From Actinomadura formosensis NBRC 14204 (GTDB lineage: Bacteria > Actinomycetota > Actinomycetes > Streptosporangiales > Streptosporangiaceae): a stretch of DNA of 37,445 nucleotides. Under the pieces are notes generated by a model. The model ran no database searches and had not been told where the DNA came from. It worked only from the letters and a program-made list of their open reading frames with translations. The DNA lies in assembly GCF_001552155.1 (NCBI RefSeq), contig NZ_BCQQ01000066.1, positions 1 to 37,445 on the forward strand, given 5' to 3'. Position 1 is the stretch's first letter; every line of letters starts with the position of its first letter. Positions 16,115 through 22,794 of the stretch are shown in pieces. The position numbers were made by a program, and so were the translations under genes.

Positions 16115-17089
16115 GTGCGCGCGGCCCGGCTGATCTCCATGGTGCTGCTCCTGCAGTCGCGGGAGACGATGACGGCGGGCGAGCTGGCGCGTGAGCTGGA
16201 GGTCTCGGAGCGCACCGTGTACCGGGACATGGAGGCGCTGTCGGCGGCCGGGGTCCCGGTCTACGCCGACCAGGGGCGCGGCGGCGGGTACCGGCTGGTC
16301 GGCGGGTACCGGACGCGGCTGACCGGGCTCACCCGCGAGGAGGCCGAGGCGCTGTTCCTGTCCGGGCTGCCCGGCCCGGCCGGGGACATGGGCCGCGGCG
16401 GCGCGCTGGCCGCCGCGGAGCTGAAGGTCCTCGCCGCGCTGCCCGCCGCGCTGCGGGACGCCCCGGCGCGGGCGAGCCAGCGGTTCCACCTGGACGCGCC
16501 GGGCTGGTTCGGCGGGACCGGGCCGCCGCCGCTGCTGCGCGACCTGGCCCGCGCGGTCTGGCAGGACGAGACCGTCGAGCTGCGCTACCGCCGCAGGGAC
16601 ACCGAGGTCACGCGCACGGCCGAGCCGTACGCGCTCGTCCTGAAGAACGGCACCTGGTACCTGGTCGCGCGGGTCGGCGAGAGATATCGCACCTACCGGG
16701 TGGACCGCGTCACCGCCGTCCGGCCGACCGGTGCGGTCTTCGAGCGGGACGAGCGGTTCGATCTCGCCGCGCACTGGCGCGAAGCGGCGGCGGCGTTCAT
16801 GCGCTCGATGCTGCGCGAGGAGGTCACCGTGCGGCTCTCCCCCGCCGGGATGCGGCTGCTGCGGCATGCGGTCGAGCCGCACGCGGCCCGCCGGGCGGCC
16901 GAGAACGCCGGGGAGCCCGACGAGCGGGGCTGGGTGGTGACCACGCTCCCCGTCGAGTCGATGGCGGTGGCGGCGTCCGAGCTGATGCGCCTCGGCCCGG
17001 AGGCCGAGGTCCTCGCCCCGGCGGAACTGCGGGAGCAGATGGCCGACGGCGCCGCGCGGCTGGCGGAGCTGTACGGGCCGCGCGGCTGA
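16115..17089 (+). CDS. WYL-domain transcriptional regulator (YafY/HTH_11 type)
   Basis: A 324-residue regulator. Residues 3-50 are the HTH_11 winged helix (LLLQSRETMTAGELARELEV, then SERTVYRDMEALSAAGVPVY), followed by GGGYRLVGGY. The middle WYL domain contains KNGTWYLVARVG, and the C-terminal WCX-like part ends in AARLAELYGPRG. WYL domains bind nucleotides or nucleic acids and link this family to stress and phage-defence control. The GTG at 16115 follows GGATGG. The gene is divergent from add across 109 bp. A perfect hairpin sits on its stop codon. Confidence 0.9.
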   Translation: MRAARLISMVLLLQSRETMTAGELARELEVSERTVYRDMEALSAAGVPVYADQGRGGGYRLVGGYRTRLTGLTREEAEALFLSGLPGPAGDMGRGGALAAAELKVLAALPAALRDAPARASQRFHLDAPGWFGGTGPPPLLRDLARAVWQDETVELRYRRRDTEVTRTAEPYALVLKNGTWYLVARVGERYRTYRVDRVTAVRPTGAVFERDERFDLAAHWREAAAAFMRSMLREEVTVRLSPAGMRLLRHAVEPHAARRAAENAGEPDERGWVVTTLPVESMAVAASELMRLGPEAEVLAPAELREQMADGAARLAELYGPRG

Positions 17090-17108
17090 GCGGGCGGGCC
17101 CGCTCAGC
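17085..17108. terminator. Perfect 10-bp hairpin overlapping the WYL gene stop codon
   Basis: GCTGAGCGGG (17085-17094), loop CGGG, then CCCGCTCAGC (17099-17108). The stop codon of the WYL gene lies in the left arm. It separates two convergent genes. No U-run follows, as is common for actinobacterial hairpin terminators. Confidence 0.6.
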
Positions 17109-17148
17109 GCGTCGCGGCCCCGGCCCGTTCGTCCATGGCGGCGCGCCC

Positions 17149-17502
17149 CTAGCCCTGCTTGCGCGCGATCGCCTCGGCCAGTTCCTCCTTGCTCATCTTC
17201 GAGCGGCCCCGGACGTCGAGGTCGGCGGCGCGCTCGTAAAGCTCTTTCTTGGTGCTGCCCTCGACGTCCACACCGCCGGGACCCTTGCCCTTGCCCCTGC
17301 GGACCCACCGGTCCCCGCGCTTCTCGAACTTGTGCTTGAGCGCGGAGTAGGCGGTGCGGTACGCGCGCTGACCTTCTCCATAGGTCCTGACCGCGGATTC
17401 GCGGGCCTTGGCGAAGATCTCCTGCGCCTCCTTCGACGAGTGCTGGATCGTGTCGGGAAGCTCCTCCTTCTTCGGCCTGCCGCTCCTGCTCGTCTTCGGC
17501 AT
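17149..17502 (-). CDS. ChaB-like protein with Rho_N/SAP-like C-terminal motif
   Basis: A 117-residue, strongly basic protein. Residues 12-60 match the ChaB family: LPDTIQHSSKEAQEIF, then AYRTAYSALKHKFEKRGDRW. Residues 82-116 (STKKELYERAADLDVRGRSK followed by MSKEELAEAI) form a small helix-extended-helix like the Rho N-terminal/SAP motif, which binds nucleic acid. ChaB-like proteins are common in actinomycetes and phages; the historical cation-transport link is weak. AGGAGGAG before the ATG at 17502 makes the start certain. Single gene, convergent with the WYL gene. Confidence 0.82.
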   Translation of the reverse strand: MPKTSRSGRPKKEELPDTIQHSSKEAQEIFAKARESAVRTYGEGQRAYRTAYSALKHKFEKRGDRWVRRGKGKGPGGVDVEGSTKKELYERAADLDVRGRSKMSKEELAEAIARKQG

Positions 17503-17568
17503 GGCTCCTCCTTTCGCCTATGAGGTCGCGATATCCGGCCAGCGCGCGCCCAAACCGGAGCCGGGGCC

Positions 17569-18486
17569 CTACCGGTATCCGGTGACGTCGGCCGGACGTC
17601 CCGCGTCCACGACCTCGGCGATGTATCGCCACATGTCGGGGCGGCTGCCGTCGATGTCGGTGAAGCCGTAGACCCGGGAGAGCCCGGCGCTGGACAGGGA
17701 CTGCCCGTTCCAGCGGTGCCGGTCGGGGTCGGCGGCGAGGGCCGCGACGGCGCGGCCGACGAAGGCGGGCGACTCGGCCATGGCGAAGTGCGGGTCCTTC
17801 GCGGCGCCGTCCCGCCAGGTGGCCTCGGTGACGCCGAAGTGTTCGAGCATCGCCTCCGAGCGCAGCCATCCGGGCGTGAGCGCGACGGCGGTGGCCCCGT
17901 AGGACGCGATCTCCTCGGACTGGGCGAGCGCCATCCGGATCACGGCGGTCTTGACGATGTCGTAGAAGTAGCCGCATTCCTTGCGGTACTTCGCGTTGTA
18001 CTCGGCGGTCCCGTCGGTCATCTCGACGACGAGGCCGCCCGGCTCGCGGATCAGCAGCGGCAGGGCGTGGTGGCTGGTGATGGCGTGGGTGTCGAGGGCC
18101 AGCCGGAACATCCGCAGCCCGTCGTCGAGCGGCTGCTCCCACAGCCGCTGCCCGAACTGGAAGAGATGGTCGGAGCCCCAGATGTCGTTGACGAGGACGT
18201 CCAGCCGCCCGCGCTCCTCGTCGATGCGGCGGACGAGCGCGGCGACCTCGTCCGGGACGAGGTGGTCGACCCGGACGGCGATACCTTCGCCGCCCGCGGC
18301 CGTCACCAGGTCCGCGGTGTCCTCGATCGTCTCGGGACGGTCCATCTCCGATCGCTGCGACCGGGTGGACCGTCCCGTCACGTACACGGTCGCGCCGGCG
18401 GCGCCGAGCTCGGCGGCGATGCCGCGGCCCGCGCCGCGGGTGCCTCCCGCGACCAATGCGGTCTTACCTGTCAGTGCACGGCTCAT
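17569..18486 (-). CDS. Short-chain dehydrogenase/reductase, atypical active site
   Basis: About 305 residues. The cofactor loop is AGGTRGAGRG (instead of TGxxxGxG). The usual NNAG is replaced by VNDIWGSD, the Ser position by MTDGTAEY, but the YxxxK pair is kept as YDIVK. The C-terminus is longer than in classical SDRs (SSAGLSRVYGFTDIDGSRPD). This is a recognisable SDR subgroup of unknown substrate. The ATG at 18486 is chosen because homology begins at MSRALTGKTALV; an in-frame TTG lies at 18507. A palindrome just upstream (18506-18531) suggests a TetR-type regulator encoded elsewhere. Confidence 0.82.
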   Translation of the reverse strand: MSRALTGKTALVAGGTRGAGRGIAAELGAAGATVYVTGRSTRSQRSEMDRPETIEDTADLVTAAGGEGIAVRVDHLVPDEVAALVRRIDEERGRLDVLVNDIWGSDHLFQFGQRLWEQPLDDGLRMFRLALDTHAITSHHALPLLIREPGGLVVEMTDGTAEYNAKYRKECGYFYDIVKTAVIRMALAQSEEIASYGATAVALTPGWLRSEAMLEHFGVTEATWRDGAAKDPHFAMAESPAFVGRAVAALAADPDRHRWNGQSLSSAGLSRVYGFTDIDGSRPDMWRYIAEVVDAGRPADVTGYR

Positions 18487-18505
18487 GGGGACAATGCTGG
18501 CACCC

Positions 18506-18531
18506 AAACCTGACAGGGAACGTCAGGGTTT
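18506..18531. promoter_or_regulatory. Inverted-repeat operator upstream of the SDR gene
   Basis: AAACCTGAC (18506-18514) and GTCAGGGTTT (18522-18531) form near-perfect arms around a 7-base centre, differing by one extra G. The repeat ends 19 bases before the SDR ATG, so a bound repressor would block transcription of that gene. The regulator is not identified in the window. Confidence 0.6.
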
Positions 18532-18557
18532 ACGTCCCCGCCGCGCGGGATTTCGGG

Positions 18558-18704
18558 TCAGGTGAAGATGCTCACGCCGCCGGGGCCGACGAGGAGGCCG
18601 ACCACGATCAGCACGATGCCCCAGAGGAGGTCGCGCCGGGCGAGGATCACGTAGATTCCGGCGATCACCAGGATCACCGCTATGAGCCAGAGCAGTGTCA
18701 TCAT
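18558..18704 (-). CDS. GPGG-motif small transmembrane protein
   Basis: A 48-residue protein beginning MMTLLWLIAVILVIAGIY and ending LVGPGGVSIFT. Two short hydrophobic stretches (residues 3-21 and 25-40) are separated by LARRDL, so it should be a hairpin membrane protein with the conserved GPGG-VSIF tail outside or at the membrane face. This family is widespread in actinobacteria with no known function. GGGAG lies two bases before the first ATG (18704) and five before the second (18701), so the second is an equally good start. It stands alone upstream of, and on the same strand as, the SDR gene, 53 bases before the operator-SDR unit. Confidence 0.85.
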   Translation of the reverse strand: MMTLLWLIAVILVIAGIYVILARRDLLWGIVLIVVGLLVGPGGVSIFT

Positions 18705-18779
18705 GGCTCCCGGCGTCCCCCGACAGAACGCCAAGAAACCGTAATCTCATTTCGGATGTCCGAATATTCCGTTATGTAC

Positions 18780-18804
18780 GGGGAAGGGGCAGCGCCCCTC
18801 CCCC
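18780..18804 (-). terminator. Hairpin downstream of trpE(G)
   Basis: AGGGGC (18785-18790) and GCCCCT (18794-18799) pair around AGC; the stem is extended by GGGG (18780-18783) with CCCC (18801-18804) across one mismatch. It lies 135 bases past the trpE(G) stop codon in the direction of transcription. No U-run follows. Confidence 0.45.
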
Positions 18805-18938
18805 GCCTTGGGATAACGGCGGTCACCCGCGTCGCAGAGCACGGCGCGGTGTGGCCGCGACCAAGTCTTCCGCCGCGTCCCGGGCCGCGGCATCGGTCTC
18901 AGGACCGGTTCCGCGCCCCCCGCCCTCGTGCTTGCGGA

Positions 18939-21131
18939 CTAGGCCGGCTCGGCGGCGGGGACGGTCGGACGCCGCGTGCCGCTCAGCCGCAGCACGTTGG
19001 CCACGATCCGGTGCCCGGCCCCGCCCGCCGCGGTGAGGATCGACTCCGGGTGGAACTGGACGGCCCAGCGCCGCCGCTCCGGATCCTCGATCGCCATCAC
19101 GACGTCCCCGGTCAGCGCCGTCACCTGGAACCCCTTCACCCGGTCCGGCGTGGCATGCAGCGAGTGGTAGCGGGCGGCGGTGAACTCGTCGGGAAGGCCC
19201 GCGAACAGCCCGCCGCCGGTGACCTTCACCAGGCCGGGCTTGCCGTGGGACGGTTCGGGCAGCAACGCCAGCTCGCCGCCCGCGTGCTCCACCATCGCCT
19301 GCAGGCCGAGGCAGACGCCGAAGACCGGGAGGTCACGGGTGTCGAGGGCGTCCAGCAGCGACCGGGTGTCGAAGTCCTCCGGACGGCCCGGACCGGGCGA
19401 CAGCACCACCAGGTCGGGGGCGTGCTCGTCCAGCATCCGCACCGGGAACCCGTGCCGCAGCGTGACGACGCCGGCGCCCTGCTGGCGGAAGTAGTCGGCG
19501 AGGGTGTTGACGAAGGAGTCCTCGTGGTCGACGAGCAGCACCTTGAGGCCGGCGCCGGGCGGCGCGGCGGGCGGGGACTGCCCGGCCGCGGCCGTCCCGG
19601 CGCCCTCCTGGGACTCGGCGAGCGCGCCCAGCAGCGCGCTCGCCTTGAGGTGCGTCTCGCGCTCCTCCTCCTCGGGGTCGGAGTCGTACAGCAGCGTCGC
19701 CCCGGCCCGCACGGTCGCGACCCCGTCGCGGATCTGCGCGGTCCGCAGCGTCAGGCCGGTGTTCATCGACCCGTCGAAGCCGACGCAGCCGACGGCGCCG
19801 CCGTACCAGCGGCGCGGCGAGTCCTCGTGGTCCTCGATGAACTGCATCGCCCACGTCTTCGGCGCGCCGGTGACGGTGACCGCCCACATGTGGGTGAGGA
19901 ACGCATCGAGCGCGTCGAAGCCGGGGCGCAGCCGGCCCTCGATGTGATCGACGGTGTGGATCAGCCGGGAGTAGATCTCGATCTGCCGGCGGCCGAGGAC
20001 GCGCACGCTGCCGGGCACGCAGATCCGCGACTTGTCGTTGCGGTCGACGTCGGTGCACATGGTCAGCTCGGACTCGTCCTTGGCCGACGACAGGATCGCG
20101 CGGATCTGCTCGGCGTCCTCCAGCGCGTCCGTGCCGCGCTTGATCGTCCCGGCGATCGGGCAGGTCTCGACGCGGTCGCCGGTGACCCGGACGAACATCT
20201 CGGGCGACGCCCCGACCAGGTACTCCCCGTCGCCCAGGTTGAACAGGAACTCGTAGGGGGCCGGGTTGGTCTCGCGCAGCCGCTCGAAGAACACGGCGGG
20301 CGCGTCGCAGCGTCCGTACATCGCGTGGCCGGGCGTGACCTCGAACAGGTCGCCGCGGACGAACTTCTCCTTGGCGTCCCGCACCATCTGCGCGTACACG
20401 CCGGGGACGGGCTGCGCCGGCGGCTCGGCGGGCACCGGAACGGGCGTCGGCTCGGTGGCGCGCGGCAGCCCGGCGGTGCTCGTCCCCGCGGTCTCGAAGT
20501 CGTAGGAGATCCGGTGCGAGGTCTCGCGCTTGCGGTCCACGACGACCATCTCGTCGGGCAGGTGCAGCACGAGGTCGCGCTGGTCGGCGGGCCGCTCCAG
20601 CCGGGTCCGCAGCGGCTCGAACTGCAGCGACAGGTCGTAGCCGAACGCCCCGTACAGGCCGAGGTGGGGGTCGTCGCAGCGGAACAGGTCGATGACGGCG
20701 CGCAGGGCGGTGAAGACGGTCGGCTGGCGGCTGCGCTCCTCCTCGGTGAAGAACTCCTCGCCCGGGGGGACGTAGACCTCGAACAGACCGGCCTCGTCCG
20801 CGCGGACCTCGCCGGTGTCGCGGAGCACTGCGGCCAGGGCGGGCATGACGACCCGGCCGCGGTCGTTGAGGGCGCGCACGGCGACCGCCCGCCCGCGCGC
20901 GACGATCTCCAGGCAGGGGTCGGCGTAGGCCATGTGCCAGCGGCTGTAGCGGCCCGGATACTCCATGCCCGAGCTGAGCACGCCGCCGCGCCGCTCCCCC
21001 ACGGCGGTGACGAGGGCGTTCAGGACATCGGACTTGCGCTCGGAGTCGACCGGGACGGCGGTACGGGTCACCCGTACGCCTCCGGCCGTGACGAACTCGC
21101 TGGTCAGCGGCTGCTGTGGGACGGTCTCCAC
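18939..21131 (-). CDS. trpE(G): Fused anthranilate synthase, TrpE-TrpG
   Basis: About 730 residues. The N-terminal ~520 residues are the chorismate-binding TrpE part, with LSSGMEYPGRYSRW near the N-terminus (typical of fused TrpEG), the PGHAMYGR and CPIAGTIKRGTD motifs, DESELTMCTDVDRND and GAPK. After a Pro/Ala linker, the last ~190 residues are the glutaminase: SPGPGRPEDF, nucleophile Cys in GVCLGLQAM, and HPES. It makes anthranilate from chorismate and glutamine, the first step to tryptophan. The frame is open upstream through the leader terminator, so the true start lies after it; the GTG at 21131 (VETVPQQPLT) follows GAGGGG. Regulation by tryptophan attenuation is written in the leader. 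A fused, attenuated trpEG is known from Streptomyces venezuelae. A role in specialised metabolism instead of primary Trp synthesis is possible. Confidence 0.92.
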   Translation of the reverse strand: METVPQQPLTSEFVTAGGVRVTRTAVPVDSERKSDVLNALVTAVGERRGGVLSSGMEYPGRYSRWHMAYADPCLEIVARGRAVAVRALNDRGRVVMPALAAVLRDTGEVRADEAGLFEVYVPPGEEFFTEEERSRQPTVFTALRAVIDLFRCDDPHLGLYGAFGYDLSLQFEPLRTRLERPADQRDLVLHLPDEMVVVDRKRETSHRISYDFETAGTSTAGLPRATEPTPVPVPAEPPAQPVPGVYAQMVRDAKEKFVRGDLFEVTPGHAMYGRCDAPAVFFERLRETNPAPYEFLFNLGDGEYLVGASPEMFVRVTGDRVETCPIAGTIKRGTDALEDAEQIRAILSSAKDESELTMCTDVDRNDKSRICVPGSVRVLGRRQIEIYSRLIHTVDHIEGRLRPGFDALDAFLTHMWAVTVTGAPKTWAMQFIEDHEDSPRRWYGGAVGCVGFDGSMNTGLTLRTAQIRDGVATVRAGATLLYDSDPEEEERETHLKASALLGALAESQEGAGTAAAGQSPPAAPPGAGLKVLLVDHEDSFVNTLADYFRQQGAGVVTLRHGFPVRMLDEHAPDLVVLSPGPGRPEDFDTRSLLDALDTRDLPVFGVCLGLQAMVEHAGGELALLPEPSHGKPGLVKVTGGGLFAGLPDEFTAARYHSLHATPDRVKGFQVTALTGDVVMAIEDPERRRWAVQFHPESILTAAGGAGHRIVANVLRLSGTRRPTVPAAEPA

Positions 21132-21176
21132 CGCGTTGTGGCCCCTCTGTCGGGCCCCCACCGGACGGCGCACACG

Positions 21177-21203
21177 AAAAACGACCGCCGGTGAGGGCGG
21201 TCG
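21177..21203 (-). terminator. trp attenuator: rho-independent terminator in the trpE(G) leader
   Basis: On the minus strand, CGACCGCC (21203-21196), loop CTCACC, GGCGGTCG (21189-21182), then five U (21181-21177). The 8-bp GC stem followed by a U-run is the only textbook intrinsic terminator in the window. It lies between the leader peptide and the structural gene. ACCGCC of its left arm can instead pair with GGCGGT at 21236-21231, giving the antiterminator. Confidence 0.9.
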
Positions 21204-21236
21204 CCTGGTCTTGAGCACGCACGAACCGGCACCGCC

Positions 21237-21275
21237 TCAGCGGCGCCACCACCACCGGAAGGCTGCGGTTCGCAT
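21237..21275 (-). CDS. trpL: trp leader peptide MRTAAFRWWWRR
   Basis: Twelve codons from the ATG at 21275 to the TGA ending at 21237, containing three consecutive TGG (Trp) codons at 21254-21246 followed by two Arg codons. Immediately downstream GGCGCCGC (21247-21240), loop TGAG, and GCGGTGCC (21235-21228) form the protector hairpin (one G-U pair). A ribosome stalled on the Trp codons would cover its left arm, freeing GGCGGT to pair with ACCGCC of the terminator. All parts of a classical tryptophan attenuator are therefore present. The ribosome site is weak. It is too short to be found by ordinary gene calling. Confidence 0.9.
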   Translation of the reverse strand: MRTAAFRWWWRR

Positions 21276-21335
21276 GCGGCGAGGTTACCATGGAGCCGGA
21301 TGCAAGGGATTGCTTACTTCACCGGAGTGGCCGCC

Positions 21336-21893
21336 ATGACCAGGAAGAACACCGAATTCGAACTGCGCGGGGTGAACCATCTCGCCCTCGTCTGCAGCGA
21401 CATGAAGCAGACGGTGGACTTCTACCAGGGCGTGCTCGGCATGCCGCTGATCAAGACGATCGAGCTGCCGATGGGCTGGGGCCAGCACTTCTTCTTCGAC
21501 TGCGGCGGCGGCAACGCGCTCGCCTTCTTCTGGTTCCCCGACGCGCCCGAGCCCGTCCCCGGCGTGTCCGCGCCGAAGAACCTGCCCGACCGGGGCGAGC
21601 TGCTGTCGGCCGTCGGGTCGATGAACCACATCGCCTTCGACGTGCCGCCCGAGCGGATCGAGGAGTACCGCGACCGCCTCGTCGCCAAGGGCATCGACGT
21701 CGGCGTCCTGCTCAACCACGACGACAGCGAGTTCGGCGTCGCGCCGGAGAACCACGAGGGCGTGTTCGTGCGCTCCATCTACTTCAAGGACCCCGACGGG
21801 ATCCTGGTGGAGTTCGCGGCGTGGACGCGGGAGCTGAACCTGCCGGCGGACGTCCGGCACGAGCCGAGGACCGCCGCCGACCGGACCGTCTGA
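21336..21893 (+). CDS. VOC-superfamily (glyoxalase/extradiol dioxygenase-like) protein
   Basis: About 185 residues. Paired beta-alpha-beta modules carry the metal ligands: His in GVNHLALVC, a second His in MNHIAFDVP, and Glu in DPDGILVEF. Such proteins are metal-dependent dioxygenases, glyoxalases or binding proteins; the substrate is unknown. GGAGTGG is well placed before the ATG at 21336; an in-frame ATG at 21300 would add 12 residues but leaves a very short spacing. It is divergent from the trp leader, so the trp promoter must overlap this gene's 5' region. A strong terminator follows. Confidence 0.82.
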   Translation: MTRKNTEFELRGVNHLALVCSDMKQTVDFYQGVLGMPLIKTIELPMGWGQHFFFDCGGGNALAFFWFPDAPEPVPGVSAPKNLPDRGELLSAVGSMNHIAFDVPPERIEEYRDRLVAKGIDVGVLLNHDDSEFGVAPENHEGVFVRSIYFKDPDGILVEFAAWTRELNLPADVRHEPRTAADRTV

Positions 21894-21974
21894 CCGCCCT
21901 CCCGGCGACCCGAAAAATCAAGGAGCCGGAGCTCACCGGCACCACCTGATCCCGACGCACGAGGCCCACCCCGG

Positions 21975-22022
21975 CGGCCCGTGGCGGCTTCCGAGCGTCC
22001 GCCACGGGCCGTTCCTCGTTCT
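21975..22022 (+). terminator. Strong terminator after the VOC gene
   Basis: CGGCCCGTGGCGG (21975-21987) and CCGCCACGGGCCG (21999-22011) are perfect 13-base arms around an 11-base loop, followed by a T-rich run (TTCCTCGTTCTTT). It ends the VOC transcript before the convergent TetR gene. Confidence 0.85.
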
Positions 22023-22082
22023 TTGCGGCCTTCCGCGGGACCCTGCGCATCCGCCCCCACCGCGGAGCCGAGCTGATGGGGG

Positions 22083-22733
22083 CTACCGGGCCGGGCCGCC
22101 GGGTGCCCGCGGGGCGCGGGCACCGGACGCGGCGGCCGGGAGGCCGCCGAGGACCAGGTCGGTGAGTCCGTCCACGACGGCCTCGCGCGGCACCTCCGCG
22201 GTGTGGTCGAGCCACCAGTCACCGGCGGTCTGCACCATGCCGACGATCGCGTGGCCCCACACGTAGGCGCGGGTGCGGTCGGTCATCTCGCCCTCGGCGA
22301 TCATCACCTCGGCCAGTTCCCGGCTCACGTCGCGGATCACCGTGCTCACCGCGCTGTGCGCGGCCGTGTCCTCGGCGCTCGCCCGGTGCATCAGGAACCG
22401 GTAGAGGTTGAGGTTCCTGGAGATCGTCGCCAGATAGGTGTCGATGGTGGAGCGGGTGCGGTCGCGGATCGGGTCGGCGCGGGAGAACTCGTCCCGGATC
22501 CCCTGGATCAGCCTGCGCGTGTGCCGCTCGGCCAGCGCCTGGTACAGGCCGCTCTTGGCGCCGAAGTGGCGGTACAGGATCGGCTTGCTGATCCCCGCCT
22601 CGGCGGCGATCGCGGCCATGGACGCCTCCGGCCCCTCCCGCTGGATGACCCGGTCGGCGGCCTCCAGCAGGGCACGGCGCCGGCCGGGGTCGCGGCGTGA
22701 TCCGGACCCCGGCCTGCCCGCCGTGTTCGTCAT
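22083..22733 (-). CDS. TetR-family transcriptional regulator
   Basis: A 216-residue TetR protein with the helix-turn-helix AAIAAEAGISKPILYRHFGA at about residues 40-60 and a helical C-terminal part with YVWGHAIVGMVQTAGDWWLD, a segment often seen in regulators of fatty-acid or lipid genes. The Pro/Ala/Arg-rich tail is disordered. An imperfect operator lies just upstream (22741-22760), supporting autoregulation. The neighbours (VOC protein, secreted protease) give no firm clue to its target. Confidence 0.88.
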   Translation of the reverse strand: MTNTAGRPGSGSRRDPGRRRALLEAADRVIQREGPEASMAAIAAEAGISKPILYRHFGAKSGLYQALAERHTRRLIQGIRDEFSRADPIRDRTRSTIDTYLATISRNLNLYRFLMHRASAEDTAAHSAVSTVIRDVSRELAEVMIAEGEMTDRTRAYVWGHAIVGMVQTAGDWWLDHTAEVPREAVVDGLTDLVLGGLPAAASGARAPRAPGGPAR

Positions 22734-22740
22734 GGCAGCA

Positions 22741-22760
22741 CGGTAGCGGGGGTGTTACCG
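22741..22760. promoter_or_regulatory. Candidate autoregulatory operator of the TetR gene
   Basis: CGGTA (22741-22745) and TACCG (22756-22760) are inverted around a 10-base GC-rich centre, 8 bases upstream of the TetR start codon. The short arms make this a modest call. Confidence 0.4.
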
Positions 22761-22794
22761 CGCGACAACACCGCCCTGCCCCGGCGGCCCGCGG

